A DNA stretch of 64,000 nucleotides. Origin: Jiulongibacter sediminis (lineage in GTDB: Bacteria > Bacteroidota > Bacteroidia > Cytophagales > Spirosomataceae). Location of the stretch: positions 558,001-622,000 of the forward strand of contig NZ_LGTQ01000005.1 of the NCBI RefSeq assembly GCF_001306455.1. Direction: 5' to 3'. Shown here piece by piece: positions 42,279 through 51,811 of this stretch. The notes beneath the pieces are model-generated. The model did not search any database and was not told where the DNA came from. It saw nothing but the letters and a program-made list of their open reading frames with translations. Made by a program: the position numbers and the translations under genes. The first letter of the stretch is position 1, and each line of letters begins with the position of its first letter.

Positions 42279-43660
42279 ACTCAAAACAATCTACAGTAAG
42301 TAGTGAAGTTTCGTTATCTGGAGTAGGGCTACATTCAGGTGAAAATGTAAACCTGAGTATTGCTCCTGCCGCTATTAATCATGGAATTGTATTCCAAAGA
42401 ACTGATCTGGATGGCCAGCCGCTAGTGCCGGCTTTGGTAGATTTTGTGGTAGATACCAGTAGAGGTACAGTCCTTGAAAAGAATGGTGCCCGTGTTCAAA
42501 CAACAGAACATTTACTTTCCGCTCTTGGAGCTCTTCAAATTGACAATGTTCTGGTAAAATTGGATGGTCCTGAAATTCCAATCCTTGACGGCAGTGCCCT
42601 ACCTTTTGTAGAATTGATTGAAAAAGCTGGGATTGAGGAACAGAATGCTCTTAGAAATTATTTCACAATAACGGAGGCTGTTCAAATCAATAATGACGAT
42701 CATAGTATTGAACTCGCTGCTCTTCCATTAGATGATTATCGATTGACCGTTATGGTTGATTATCAATCAAAAGTGATCAGTTCTCAACATGCTCAGCTGC
42801 ATAATCTTGCGGATTATAAAGAATATATCGCCCCGTGCCGAACTTTCGTTTTTGTTCATGAGCTCGAAACTCTGTACAAAGCAGGTTTGATCAAAGGCGG
42901 AGATCTTTCAAACGCTGTTGTTATTGCTGAAAACATTGAGTCTGATGAGCGAATGAGTCAATTGGCGGAGCTTTTGGGCAAAGAGAAGATTAGCATTGGT
43001 GAAACCGGAATTGTGAATGATGAGCCATTGAAATTCAAAAATGAGCCGGCTCGTCATAAACTGCTCGACCTGATTGGTGATTTGGTTTTAGTCGGTCGTC
43101 CTCTGAAAGGCCATATTCTGGCCGCACGTCCAGGCCATGCAGCCAATGTTGATTTGGCGAAAGCGATCAAAAAAGCCATCGCTGCAAGTGACAAATCGGC
43201 CCCAACTTTTGACCCGAATGCCGAGCCAGTATTTGATGTCAATGGGATTGCAAAACTTTTACCTCACAGGTACCCTTTCCAACTGGTAGATAAGGTTGTT
43301 TCTCTAGATGGAACCTCTGTGGTAGGAATCAAAAATATAACCATGAACGAGCCACAGTTCACAGGGCATTTTCCTGATAACCCGGTAATGCCGGGCGTTC
43401 TACAGGTTGAGGCCATTGCTCAAACAGGTGGTGTTCTCGTACTTACATCCACTGGAGAACCAGAAGCTTATTGGCCGTATTTAGTGGGTATAGACAAATG
43501 CAGGTTTTTTAAAAATGTTTTACCGGGTGATACGTTAGTTATAAAATGTACGCTTCTGGCACCTATCCGTCTGGGCGTGGCTAAAATGCATGGAGAAGCT
43601 TGGGTAGGGGATAAAATGGTCTGTAGTGTCGATATGACAGCAAGACTCGTTAAAAAATAA
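42275..43660 (+). CDS. lpxC-fabZ: LpxC-FabZ fusion: UDP-acyl-GlcNAc deacetylase / hydroxyacyl-ACP dehydratase
   Basis: 461 residues. Residues 1-300 are LpxC, the zinc deacetylase committing to lipid [11 protein letters not shown], zinc His79 in [18 protein letters not shown], and the [11 protein letters not shown] zinc/catalytic region followed by [10 protein letters not shown]. Residues from about 310 are FabZ, the beta-hydroxyacyl-ACP dehydratase: [14 protein letters not shown] with the catalytic His, and [20 protein letters not shown] with the Glu. The fusion is characteristic of Bacteroidota. It lies between lpxD and lpxA. Confidence 0.97.
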   Translation: MNSKQSTVSSEVSLSGVGLHSGENVNLSIAPAAINHGIVFQRTDLDGQPLVPALVDFVVDTSRGTVLEKNGARVQTTEHLLSALGALQIDNVLVKLDGPEIPILDGSALPFVELIEKAGIEEQNALRNYFTITEAVQINNDDHSIELAALPLDDYRLTVMVDYQSKVISSQHAQLHNLADYKEYIAPCRTFVFVHELETLYKAGLIKGGDLSNAVVIAENIESDERMSQLAELLGKEKISIGETGIVNDEPLKFKNEPARHKLLDLIGDLVLVGRPLKGHILAARPGHAANVDLAKAIKKAIAASDKSAPTFDPNAEPVFDVNGIAKLLPHRYPFQLVDKVVSLDGTSVVGIKNITMNEPQFTGHFPDNPVMPGVLQVEAIAQTGGVLVLTSTGEPEAYWPYLVGIDKCRFFKNVLPGDTLVIKCTLLAPIRLGVAKMHGEAWVGDKMVCSVDMTARLVKK

Positions 43661-43675
43661 ACTCAAAACTCACGT

Positions 43676-44470
43676 ATGAATCAACCTCTGGCATATATAC
43701 ATCCAGAAGCAAAAGTAGCTCAGAATGTAGTCATTGAGCCTTTTTCCACTATTTCAAAAGACGTTACAATTGGCGAGGGTACCTGGATAGGACCAAACGT
43801 TACTATCATGGAAGGTGCCCGTATCGGGAAAAATTGTAAGATTTTCCCGGGAGCTGTTATAGCAGCTGAGCCCCAAGATCTGAAGTTTCAGGGTGAATAT
43901 ACAACGGTAGAAATTGGAGATAATACCACCATCAGAGAGTGTGTTACTATCAATCGAGGTACAGTCGATAAGTATAAAACAGTAGTAGGCAAAAACTGTC
44001 TTATTATGGCTTATGTGCACATAGCTCACGATTGTATTTTGGGAGATCACGTGATTTTGGCGAACTCAGTTCAGCTAGCTGGCCACATTGAAGTGGGTGA
44101 CTTTGTATTTATTGGAGGTACTTCTGCGGTTCATCAATTCGTCAAAATTGGTATTCATGCCATGATAGCCGGTGGTTCACTGGTACGTAAAGACGTGCCT
44201 CCCTACATTAAGGCGGCGAGGGAGCCTTTGTCGTATTCTGGTGTTAATTCGATCGGATTACGAAGAAGAGGCTTTGATAATGATCAGATCACTGACATTC
44301 AAAATATTTACCGTTACCTCTATTTAAAGGGTTTGAATTTTACTGATGCTCAATCAGCCATAGAACTTGAACTCGCCGCTACTCCTGAAAGAGATGAGGT
44401 TCTTTTCTTTCTCAAAAAATCAGAAAGAGGTATTATCAAAAACGGTCTTAGCAGAGGAGAGGAGAAATAG
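43676..44470 (+). CDS. lpxA: UDP-N-acetylglucosamine acyltransferase LpxA
   Basis: 264 residues. First step of lipid A synthesis. Hexapeptide-repeat beta helix (IGEGTWIGPNVTIMEGARIG), the AAEPQDLKFQGE loop, AYVHIAHDCILGDHVILANS with the catalytic His, GGTSAVHQFVKIG and a C-terminal helical domain (SYSGVNSIGLRRRGF). It starts 15 bp after lpxC-fabZ. Confidence 0.97.
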   Translation: MNQPLAYIHPEAKVAQNVVIEPFSTISKDVTIGEGTWIGPNVTIMEGARIGKNCKIFPGAVIAAEPQDLKFQGEYTTVEIGDNTTIRECVTINRGTVDKYKTVVGKNCLIMAYVHIAHDCILGDHVILANSVQLAGHIEVGDFVFIGGTSAVHQFVKIGIHAMIAGGSLVRKDVPPYIKAAREPLSYSGVNSIGLRRRGFDNDQITDIQNIYRYLYLKGLNFTDAQSAIELELAATPERDEVLFFLKKSERGIIKNGLSRGEEK

Positions 44471-44472
44471 AT

Positions 44473-45090
44473 TTGGAGATTCTACTTTCAAATATTGGTA
44501 AGAAATTCAGGACGGAGTGGATCTTTCGAGGCATTGATTATCATTTTAAAGAGAGTAAATCGTATGCTATTACCGGCCACAATGGTTCCGGCAAGTCGAC
44601 TCTATTAAGGGTGATTACGGGAATGATGCCTGCCAATGAAGGAAAGGTTATTTTTCAAAATCAAGGAATTGAGCTCGGCAATGATGAGACGTATAAAAGA
44701 ATTTCTTTTGCCGCTCCTTATCTGGAGCTTATCGAGGAATTTACGCTTCAGGAAATTCTTGATTTTCACATCAATTTTAAGCCTCTAATTGATGGGGTTA
44801 AGAAAGATGATTTTTTTGAATTGGTTTACCTAACCAGAGAAAAGACTAAACAGCTGAAGCAGTTCTCATCGGGCATGAAGCAGCGACTAAAATTAGGTTT
44901 GTCTTTTTTTACCGAGTCAGATGTCATTTTTTTAGATGAGCCTACAACCAATCTCGATGAAACTGGCATTCAATGGTATATTGATCAGGTTTCTAAGCTC
45001 AAAAAATCTAAATTGGTTATTATTTCCTCCAATGATAAAAGAGAGTATCAATTTTGCGATGAGATTCTGGACGTTACTGCGTTCAAATAG
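44473..45090 (+). CDS. ABC transporter-type ATP-binding protein, short
   Basis: 205 residues from a TTG start 2 bp after the lpxA stop. Walker A GHNGSGKSTLL, signature LKQFSSGMKQRLKLGL, Walker B SDVIFLDEPTTNLDETG and a short C-terminal (ISSNDKREYQFCDEI) are intact. No permease gene is adjacent. Homologues often follow lpxA in Bacteroidota; a role in envelope lipid handling is inferred only. Its 3' end overlaps the start of the next gene by 32 bp. Confidence 0.88.
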   Translation: MEILLSNIGKKFRTEWIFRGIDYHFKESKSYAITGHNGSGKSTLLRVITGMMPANEGKVIFQNQGIELGNDETYKRISFAAPYLELIEEFTLQEILDFHINFKPLIDGVKKDDFFELVYLTREKTKQLKQFSSGMKQRLKLGLSFFTESDVIFLDEPTTNLDETGIQWYIDQVSKLKKSKLVIISSNDKREYQFCDEILDVTAFK

Positions 45091-48000
45091 CCACTTTTTT
45101 ATCTTTGCCAGCAGCCTCTTTTTCATTCAATCTGTGTCTTTTGCATACAATCCGGCCGGGAAGTATGTTTTTGTAGAAAATAAAGGTCAATGGCCTGAAG
45201 AAGTACTATTCAAAGCTGATATCCCAGGTGGTTACCTATTGGTAAAACAACAAGGACTTCAATATTTCTTTTATGACACCAAGACTTTAGCGGGTTTACA
45301 CGCAGGCCCAAAAAAGGAGGAAAATACCAGAAAAGAAGTTGAAAGGATAAAAACTCAAAATGTATTTATAGAGTTTGAAGGTTCCCAAAGACCAATTTCT
45401 AATCCGCTTGAAGAACAAGCTCAGCTGTTCAATTATTTCTATGGAAAGAATAGCACCAAGTGGGTTCAAGGGGCCAGAGGTTTCAAAGAAATTTGGCTCA
45501 AAGGAATTTATACTAATATTGATTTCAGACTTTACAGCATGGGGGAGGCTCTCAAATATGAGTATGTGGTTCATCCCGGTGCCAAAGTTTCTGATATAAG
45601 CATGGCCTATTCAGGCCATTCATCCCTTCAGATTGAAAATGGAGCATTGAAGTTGGCAACGGAGGTAAATAATTTGAAAGAGTTTGAACCTTACACTTTC
45701 CAAAAAAGTGAAAATTCACGAAGAAGTGTAAAATCATCCTTTCATCTCGAAAATGACGTTGTCTCTTTCAGGGTTTCTGACTATAATCAAAATGAAGATT
45801 TGATCATTGACCCTGAATTGATTTTCTCAACTTATAGCGGGTCAGCCTCAGACAATTGGTCGCACACGGCTACTTATGATTCGCAAGGTAACCTATACGC
45901 TGGCGGAACTGTCTTTGGACCTTCCTTTCCGGTAACTCAAAATGCGGCTCAGAACTCCGTTGGTGGTGCCACCAATTCTTCCGGATTCTTGCTCACTACC
46001 GACGTGGTAATCATGAAATATAGCTCTGATGGCCAAACTCTGCTATATTCCACATTTCTTGGCGGTACACACTCAGAAGTACCCCACAGCATGATATGTA
46101 ATTCGCAGGATCAGTTAGTTGTTTTTGGAACTACTTCATCTCCTGACTTTCCGGTGAGCAATTCAGCATTTCAGAAGAACTTTAGAGGAGGGCAAACTTT
46201 AAATGGTGGCCCCATTACGACAGGAATTGGTTTTGTGAATGGAACTGACATGTTCTTAACAGTTCTCAGAGAGGACGGCTCGGCCCTTCGTGGAAGTACG
46301 CTTTTAGGAGGTTCTGAAAACGATGGGATCCATGATTACAGAGCTTTTTTGATACAAAACTATGGTGACGAGTTCAGAGGTGAAGTTTATGTCGGTCCTG
46401 ATGATGATATCTACGTGGCTTCAATTACAACTTCAGATAACTTTCCGGTAGTAGGTTCAAATAGTTCATTATCATCTGGTTATGACGGAATTGTTTTTCA
46501 AATGAGTCCTAATGTTTCTCAACTCAAATGGAGTACTTATTTGGGGGGAAAACGATATGACGCCGCCTACGGTATTAGAGTTAACTCGGCAAATGAAGTT
46601 TTCGTAGTTGGAACTACGCTCAGTGATGATCTTAATGCTTCATCAAACGCCATCAATAGAACAAGACAAGGGGAAGCGGATGCGTTTGTTATCAAATTTG
46701 TAAATGGTCAGCAAGTAGCCCTGACCTATTTGGGAACTGCTGAAGAAGAAATCGGCAATTTGATAGATCTTGATACTGAGGACAATGTTTATGTTTTCGG
46801 TCTTAGTCAAGGGGCTTATCCTATTAATGGCGTGGTTTACCAGAATCCCGGCAGCGGTCAGTTTATTCATTCCCTAAATTCAAGCTTGACTGAAACTAAC
46901 TTTTCGACCGTTATAGGCACTGGAAAAGGGGTAGGGATGGTTGATTTGGTGCCCACAGCTTTTCTGGTGAACGATTGCGGAAATATTTACCTGGCTGGTT
47001 GGGGAGGAAAAATCAATACAAACAATGGCTATAACCCAAACAGTACCACCGAGGGTTTACCCGTGAGCTCAGATGCCTACAGAACCGAGACTAGTGGGAA
47101 TAATTATTATTTAGCTATCCTTGAAGCCGGAGCCCGTTCCCTACTATATGCAACTTATTTCGGTTCTCAAACTCCTGCTGACCCGGACGATGAACGGGGA
47201 GATCACCTGGATGGCGGAACCTGCCGTTTTGATAAAAATGGTATAATTTATCATTCAGCCTGTGTTTGCCGCGGTCAAATCACCGGAAATGTCAGCTTTC
47301 CGACTGAAAACGGACTTCAGGCCAATCATAACAGTAATAACTGTAATATGGCGGCTTTCAAGTTTGATATTGATGTTTTGGAGGCCAATTTCGATTTGGT
47401 GGATGGGAGTAGCATTAATCCGGATTCGGTTTGCCAGGGTTCAAAGTTGAAACTTGAAAATAAAAGTAAAGGGGGAATAACCTATCAATGGTCTGTTAAC
47501 GGAGAGGTGATTTCCAGATTGAGAGAACCCGAATATCTTTTTGAAGAAGCCGGTAATTTTGAAATAAAACTGGAAACTTTCAATGTGGTGACCTGTGCAA
47601 AGTCTGACTCATTTTTCCGTAGCATTCATATCATTCCTTTTGAAAGTTCGGTGATGGCTGATACCTCCGTATGCGGTGGCAGCGAGGTAATATTAAATGC
47701 AGAAGGAGGAGACTTCTATACCTGGTCCCCATCAAATTTGCTGGATGACTCAGAAATTCAAAACCCGACAGCATTGGTCTCAGAAAGCACAACCTTCACT
47801 GTTTTAATTAGCAATGATTTATGTTCTGTTGAGCGGGAGGTCACTTTATTAGTGGAAGATACCAAAGAGGATTTCATTGTCACCGAGAGTTCTGAAATAT
47901 GCTCAGGTGATGAAGTTATTCTGAAAGCCACCGGTCTGGCAGATTATTTTGTCTGGTCTTCATCTGATATATCTGAATTGGAATCAGATAGTTTGACAGT

Positions 48001-48574
48001 ACAGCCTTTTATTAGCTCTACTTACACGGTTCAGGCTTTTTACGCCGATGGTTGTAAGCCTAAGAAAGAGGTCAGTCTTTTGGTAGATGATTCCTATGCT
48101 CCTGATTTTGACTATTCCATTGAGTATGATTGTGGGAAGCCGTTTGAGCTAAAGTTTGAAAATCTTTCTTCCGGAAGTGCCTTGTACACATGGAAAATGG
48201 GCAATGGTGATTCGCTGTCTTCACAAATTCCTGAGAATTATACTTATGCTGCTCCCGGCATCTATGAAGTTACTGTTGATGCTCAGAACCCTATCGGTTG
48301 TGTTTTGAGTATCACAAAGCCTGTTGAGATACCTGAAGATGATGGACTTATCCCCAATGCGATTTCACCAAACAATGATGGAAAAAACGATACGTTTATT
48401 ATTGGGATGAGCAATGTTCATCTCAAGATTTTTAATCGGTGGGGCAAAACAGTTTTTGAGTCTGAGGATTATCAAAATGACTGGGGCACGGATGTTGCAA
48501 TAGGAACTTATTATTACGAAATACAGATTCCAAACGGTAGAAATTGTAAAGGGTGGATTGAAGTATTTCCTTAA
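45059..48574 (+). CDS. Large secreted protein with gliding-motility/T9SS C-terminal domain
   Basis: 1171 residues from the ATG at 45059 (MRFWTLLRSNSHFFIFASSL signal peptide, FAY cleavage region). The N-terminal part (VFVENKGQWPEEVLFKADIPGG) is the DUF7948-like domain, followed by SBBP-type beta-propeller repeats (ILLYSTFLGG, WSTYLGGKRYD), then Ig/PKD-like modules (VCQGSKLKLENKSKGG, CGGSEVILNAEGG, CSGDEVILKATG, YTWKMGNGDSLSS). The last ~85 residues (IPNAISPNNDGKNDTFIIG, LKIFNRWGKTVFES, GTYYYEIQIPNG) are a CHU_C/type B sorting domain that directs export by the type IX system. It begins within the ABC gene in another frame. Confidence 0.92.
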   Translation: MRFWTLLRSNSHFFIFASSLFFIQSVSFAYNPAGKYVFVENKGQWPEEVLFKADIPGGYLLVKQQGLQYFFYDTKTLAGLHAGPKKEENTRKEVERIKTQNVFIEFEGSQRPISNPLEEQAQLFNYFYGKNSTKWVQGARGFKEIWLKGIYTNIDFRLYSMGEALKYEYVVHPGAKVSDISMAYSGHSSLQIENGALKLATEVNNLKEFEPYTFQKSENSRRSVKSSFHLENDVVSFRVSDYNQNEDLIIDPELIFSTYSGSASDNWSHTATYDSQGNLYAGGTVFGPSFPVTQNAAQNSVGGATNSSGFLLTTDVVIMKYSSDGQTLLYSTFLGGTHSEVPHSMICNSQDQLVVFGTTSSPDFPVSNSAFQKNFRGGQTLNGGPITTGIGFVNGTDMFLTVLREDGSALRGSTLLGGSENDGIHDYRAFLIQNYGDEFRGEVYVGPDDDIYVASITTSDNFPVVGSNSSLSSGYDGIVFQMSPNVSQLKWSTYLGGKRYDAAYGIRVNSANEVFVVGTTLSDDLNASSNAINRTRQGEADAFVIKFVNGQQVALTYLGTAEEEIGNLIDLDTEDNVYVFGLSQGAYPINGVVYQNPGSGQFIHSLNSSLTETNFSTVIGTGKGVGMVDLVPTAFLVNDCGNIYLAGWGGKINTNNGYNPNSTTEGLPVSSDAYRTETSGNNYYLAILEAGARSLLYATYFGSQTPADPDDERGDHLDGGTCRFDKNGIIYHSACVCRGQITGNVSFPTENGLQANHNSNNCNMAAFKFDIDVLEANFDLVDGSSINPDSVCQGSKLKLENKSKGGITYQWSVNGEVISRLREPEYLFEEAGNFEIKLETFNVVTCAKSDSFFRSIHIIPFESSVMADTSVCGGSEVILNAEGGDFYTWSPSNLLDDSEIQNPTALVSESTTFTVLISNDLCSVEREVTLLVEDTKEDFIVTESSEICSGDEVILKATGLADYFVWSSSDISELESDSLTVQPFISSTYTVQAFYADGCKPKKEVSLLVDDSYAPDFDYSIEYDCGKPFELKFENLSSGSALYTWKMGNGDSLSSQIPENYTYAAPGIYEVTVDAQNPIGCVLSITKPVEIPEDDGLIPNAISPNNDGKNDTFIIGMSNVHLKIFNRWGKTVFESEDYQNDWGTDVAIGTYYYEIQIPNGRNCKGWIEVFP

Positions 48575-48600
48575 TTTTGAATACAAGAAATATTAAGAAA

Positions 48601-49056
48601 ATGAAAAGGGTATTATTTTTAGCAGTTATTGTTTCATTCGCGGCTATTTCCTCAAAGGCTCAGGGCTATACTGTTTTTGGGGAAAGCTTTAAGCCAGGTA
48701 ATTCTCTGGTTAATGTCAACGACCTGACAGAAGAAATGAAAGACATGACAGTAGAAGTTAAAGGTGAGGTAGTTGAAGTATGTCAGGTAAAAGGCTGCTG
48801 GATGAAAATCAAAATGGACAACGGTGAAACCATGCGTGTGACTTTTAAAGACTATGGTTTCTTTATGCCCAAAGATTTGGCTGGCAACTCTATCATTTTT
48901 AAGGGCGTGCCGACTGTAGCAACAACATCAGTTGAGGATTTACAGCATTATGCAAAAGATGCCGGAAGGTCAGATGCAGAAGTTGCTCAAATCACTCAAC
49001 CAAAAGTGGAAATGACTTTTGAAGCTACTGGTGTACTGGTGCCTGCGGCATTTTAA
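48601..49056 (+). CDS. DUF4920 family exported protein
   Basis: 151 residues from the ATG at 48601 with a signal peptide (MKRVLFLAVIVSFAAISSKAQ). DUF4920 features: VKGEVVEVCQVKGCWMKIKMDNGETMRVTFKDYGFFMP, with the Cys pair in CQVKGC, an OB-like fold; the tail EMTFEATGVLVP closes the sheet. Probably periplasmic; function unknown. It is 26 bp after the large secreted protein. Confidence 0.88.
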   Translation: MKRVLFLAVIVSFAAISSKAQGYTVFGESFKPGNSLVNVNDLTEEMKDMTVEVKGEVVEVCQVKGCWMKIKMDNGETMRVTFKDYGFFMPKDLAGNSIIFKGVPTVATTSVEDLQHYAKDAGRSDAEVAQITQPKVEMTFEATGVLVPAAF

Positions 49057-49081
49057 TAGGTAGATTTCAAATGCTATTTAT

Positions 49082-49111
49082 AAAAAAAGCTCCTGAGAAG
49101 GAGCTTTTTTT
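49082..49111. terminator. Bidirectional terminator
   Basis: Stem AAAAAAGCTCCT/AGGAGCTTTTTT with loop GAGA between the convergent DUF4920 and Spy-like genes. Confidence 0.85.
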
Positions 49112-49565
49112 AATCTCTTGTATTTCTTCGTTCCCGTAATTCTCTCAAAATCATCTGATTAAATTCACGTTCTGCTAAAAGTAAATCTGAGTATTGTTTA
49201 GCAGAAATCACCTCTAGAAATTGAGGACGATAACTTTTTGCTAAAGCCAACTCTTTTTCACGAAGCTTGAAAACTTCATCCTGGCGGGCAATCTCATTAT
49301 CTTCGTTTCGCTGTCCACGAGTTTCACGAAGCTTTGATCGCAAATCCTGATTTAGCTGACGTTTTTCTTCGTCATATCTGTCATAAATGGGCCAGAAAGA
49401 CTTTGCCTGTTCCTCTGTAAGAGAGATCTTTTGAGTAATCATTCCAACTTTCATAGCCCTCAGTTTCTCAAATTGTTCCCGGCTCGGTGGTCCACCAGGC
49501 CGTTGTGCCCATGAAATCATTGACCCGAAAATTAATAGAGAAAGCAGTAAACCTTTCAGTTTCAT
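49110..49565 (-). CDS. Spy/CpxP-like periplasmic protein
   Basis: 151 residues from the ATG at 49565 with a signal peptide (MKLKGLLLSLLIFGSMISWAQ). The mature part is all-helical and charged, with KISLTEEQAKSFWPIYDRYDEE, the LTxxQ-type motif of the CpxP/Spy/zinc-resistance sensor family, whose members are periplasmic chaperones. It is last in the ECF-sigma operon (the start abuts the stop of the upstream gene), consistent with envelope-stress output. Confidence 0.75.
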   Translation of the reverse strand: MKLKGLLLSLLIFGSMISWAQRPGGPPSREQFEKLRAMKVGMITQKISLTEEQAKSFWPIYDRYDEEKRQLNQDLRSKLRETRGQRNEDNEIARQDEVFKLREKELALAKSYRPQFLEVISAKQYSDLLLAEREFNQMILRELRERRNTRD

Positions 49566-49566
49566 T

Positions 49567-50193
49567 TTAAATATCGTTAGCGTATTGTAAATCAATTAAT
49601 TGCAGTAGCTCATCTTCACTGATTTCATCAAGAGGGTCGATATTTAAACCATTTGCTTCAAAACTATCATCCACAATCGAAGCAAAGTCTACCATATCTA
49701 ACTCTTGATTCTCAAGGTAGCTTACCAGCGTTTCTGTTTCAAAATCAGCAAAAGCGATTTCAGAATTGGTTGCGGTATTATTTGAATTCAAAAAGAAATA
49801 TCCGGCGGCTCCAATTGCTAATACCACTGCGGCCGCTCTTACATAGGTAGTACTGTTTCTCCAGATTTTGGTAAAAACACTTTGAGAAGGTTTATTCTGA
49901 AGGGTTTGACCTAAAACACTATTTTCTAGTTGTTGAAAATAACCCTCAGGAGCCTGGAAAGGATGTTCTATGCCCAACGGTAAATGAAATACACTCCTTT
50001 CTGTCTTGTCTAAAATTCTTTTTTCAAATTGTGCGAAATACTTTGAATCCGCTTTGAAAGGATGATCCACGTCAAGAGATAAATGCGTAGCACCACGCTC
50101 TACCTTACTTAAGATACTCTCTTCCAATTGTTTGAAGTAATCTGAATCTCCTTTGAAAGGTGTTTTTTCAGTATGTTTTTGATCCTTTTTCAT
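49567..50193 (-). CDS. Putative membrane anti-sigma factor with three N-terminal repeats
   Basis: 208 residues. Three imperfect repeats of about 33 residues at the N-terminus share the pattern PF-x5-YFxQLExxIL (starting near residues 12, 45 and 78): PFKGDSDYFKQLEESIL, PFKADSKYFAQFEKRIL and PFQAPEGYFQQLENSVL. A single transmembrane helix (VRAAAVVLAIGAAGYFFL) follows at about 117-134, then a short acidic periplasmic domain. Its place directly downstream of an ECF sigma gene and its cytosol-TM-periplasm layout suggest an anti-sigma factor. No zinc-binding HCC motif is seen. Confidence 0.7.
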   Translation of the reverse strand: MKKDQKHTEKTPFKGDSDYFKQLEESILSKVERGATHLSLDVDHPFKADSKYFAQFEKRILDKTERSVFHLPLGIEHPFQAPEGYFQQLENSVLGQTLQNKPSQSVFTKIWRNSTTYVRAAAVVLAIGAAGYFFLNSNNTATNSEIAFADFETETLVSYLENQELDMVDFASIVDDSFEANGLNIDPLDEISEDELLQLIDLQYANDI

Positions 50194-50228
50194 GATTCAG
50201 TGCTTTGATGTCATTTTGACACAAAGGT

Positions 50229-50780
50229 TTAATCAAGCTCTATTATTTCTTCAATTTTTTTCTTCGCAGCATGATAGTTCGCTTTGAGACCTCCGATACT
50301 GGTATCGGTAATTTCTGCAATTTCCTCGTAAGTCAGGTGTTCAAAATACTTGAGATTAAAAACAAGCCTTTGCTTTTCAGGCAATTGCAATACAGCCTTT
50401 TGAAGAGCTATTGCGATATCATCTCCGGAAATATGTTGGGCTTTGCCACCGCCAGAATCTAGCATCCTTAAAAGCTCAGGATTCTCATCCATAGAGATAT
50501 TATTCTGACTTTTTCTTCTTCTTAGAAAAGTAAGAGCTTCATTGGTGGCTATTCTGTAGAGCCAGGTATAGAGATTAGAGTCCCCTCGGAACTTGTCAAG
50601 ATTCTTCCAGATTTTTACGAAAGCCTCTTGTAATACATCATCAGTATCATCATGATCAATGACAATCTTTCGAATGAGAAAGTACAATCGCTCTTTATAG
50701 GTTGAAAGGATTAATCTGAAAGCTTCGGGGTGTTTCTCCTCGTCTTCCAGCAATTGAATGATGTCTTTTTCTTCTGCCAT
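50229..50780 (-). CDS. ECF-family RNA polymerase sigma factor
   Basis: 183 residues. Sigma region 2 (FLIRKIVIDHDDTDDVLQEAFVKIWKNLDKF, YTWLYRIATNEALTFLRRRK) binds core polymerase and the -10 area; region 4 (LPEKQRLVFNLKYFEHLTYEEIAEITDTSIGGLKANYHAAKKKI) recognises the -35 area. It heads an operon with the putative anti-sigma and Spy-like genes, and follows a terminator after the transketolase genes. The stimulus is probably envelope stress, by context. Confidence 0.94.
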   Translation of the reverse strand: MAEEKDIIQLLEDEEKHPEAFRLILSTYKERLYFLIRKIVIDHDDTDDVLQEAFVKIWKNLDKFRGDSNLYTWLYRIATNEALTFLRRRKSQNNISMDENPELLRMLDSGGGKAQHISGDDIAIALQKAVLQLPEKQRLVFNLKYFEHLTYEEIAEITDTSIGGLKANYHAAKKKIEEIIELD

Positions 50781-50786
50781 ATAAAA

Positions 50787-50818
50787 AAGGGTCAGCCTGA
50801 AAACACAGACTGACCCTT
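50787..50818 (-). terminator. Terminator after transketolase genes
   Basis: 9-bp AAGGGTCAG/CTGACCCTT stem with a run of T on the minus strand, between transketolase (stop 50836) and the sigma gene (start 50780). Confidence 0.8.
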
Positions 50819-50835
50819 AAAATTAGTCAATTCTA

Positions 50836-51792
50836 TTAACTCTTACGAGCGATAACTTTCAAAGTCTTTTCAACGATAGCTTCAGCTGAAAGACCATATT
50901 TTGCCATCAATTGCTCCGGTGTACCAGACTCACCGAATGAATCATTCACTGCCACATACTCCTGAGGAGCAAGGAAATTCTGAGCCAGAGTCTGAGCCAC
51001 AGCATCGCCTAAACCACCATTTGCCTGGTGCTCTTCGCAAGTAACCACACATTTTGTCTTTCTTACAGACTTCAAAATTGCAGCGGTATCCAAAGGCTTA
51101 ATCGTATGAATATTAATGATTTCAGCATCAATTCCTTTTTCAGCTAAAATTTCACCAGCCTGAATCGCTTCCCATACTAAATGGCCTGTAGCGAAAATAC
51201 TGACGTCTTTACCTTCATTTACCGTCCATGCTTTACCAATTTCAAATTTTTGGTTTGGATCAGTGAAAATAGGCACTTTCGGACGTCCAAATCTTAAATA
51301 AGCCGGGCCAACATGATCTGCGAGTGCGATAGTTGCCGCTTTCGTTTGGTTATAATCACAAGGATTAATCACCGTCATGTTTGGCATTGATCTCATCATG
51401 GCGATATCCTCAAGAATTTGGTGTGTAGCACCATCTTCACCAAGAGTAAGGCCGGCGTGAGAAACAGCAATTTTTACGTTCTTATTTGAGTAAGCTATCG
51501 ACTGTCGAATCTGATCATAGACACGACCTGAACCAAAATTTGCGAAAGTAGTCGGGTAGGGGATGTATCCACCGATGGTCAAACCGGCAGCAATACCCAT
51601 CATGTTTGCTTCCGCAATACCTGTCTGGAAAAAACGCTCTGGGTTTTCTTTGATAAAAGTGGCAGTTTTCAATGAACCAACGAGGTCAGCACAGAGTGTA
51701 ACCACCTTCGGGTTAGTTCTGCCAAGTTCAGTCATACCATCACCAAAACCTGAACGAGTATCTTGCTTTTCTGTATATGTATATTTCTTCAT
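50836..51792 (-). CDS. Transketolase, C-terminal subunit
   Basis: 318 residues comprising the pyrimidine-binding and C-terminal domains. EANMMGIAAGLTIGG has the TPP-activating Glu, with RQSIAYSNKNVKIAVSHAGLTLGEDGATHQ and an end with TCEEHQANGGLGDAV. It is the partner of the N-terminal subunit gene 19 bp upstream; the split form is common in Bacteroidota and archaea. Together they perform the pentose-phosphate transketolase reactions. Confidence 0.94.
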   Translation of the reverse strand: MKKYTYTEKQDTRSGFGDGMTELGRTNPKVVTLCADLVGSLKTATFIKENPERFFQTGIAEANMMGIAAGLTIGGYIPYPTTFANFGSGRVYDQIRQSIAYSNKNVKIAVSHAGLTLGEDGATHQILEDIAMMRSMPNMTVINPCDYNQTKAATIALADHVGPAYLRFGRPKVPIFTDPNQKFEIGKAWTVNEGKDVSIFATGHLVWEAIQAGEILAEKGIDAEIINIHTIKPLDTAAILKSVRKTKCVVTCEEHQANGGLGDAVAQTLAQNFLAPQEYVAVNDSFGESGTPEQLMAKYGLSAEAIVEKTLKVIARKS

Positions 51793-51811
51793 TTCTATTC
51801 AGATTTTAGGA

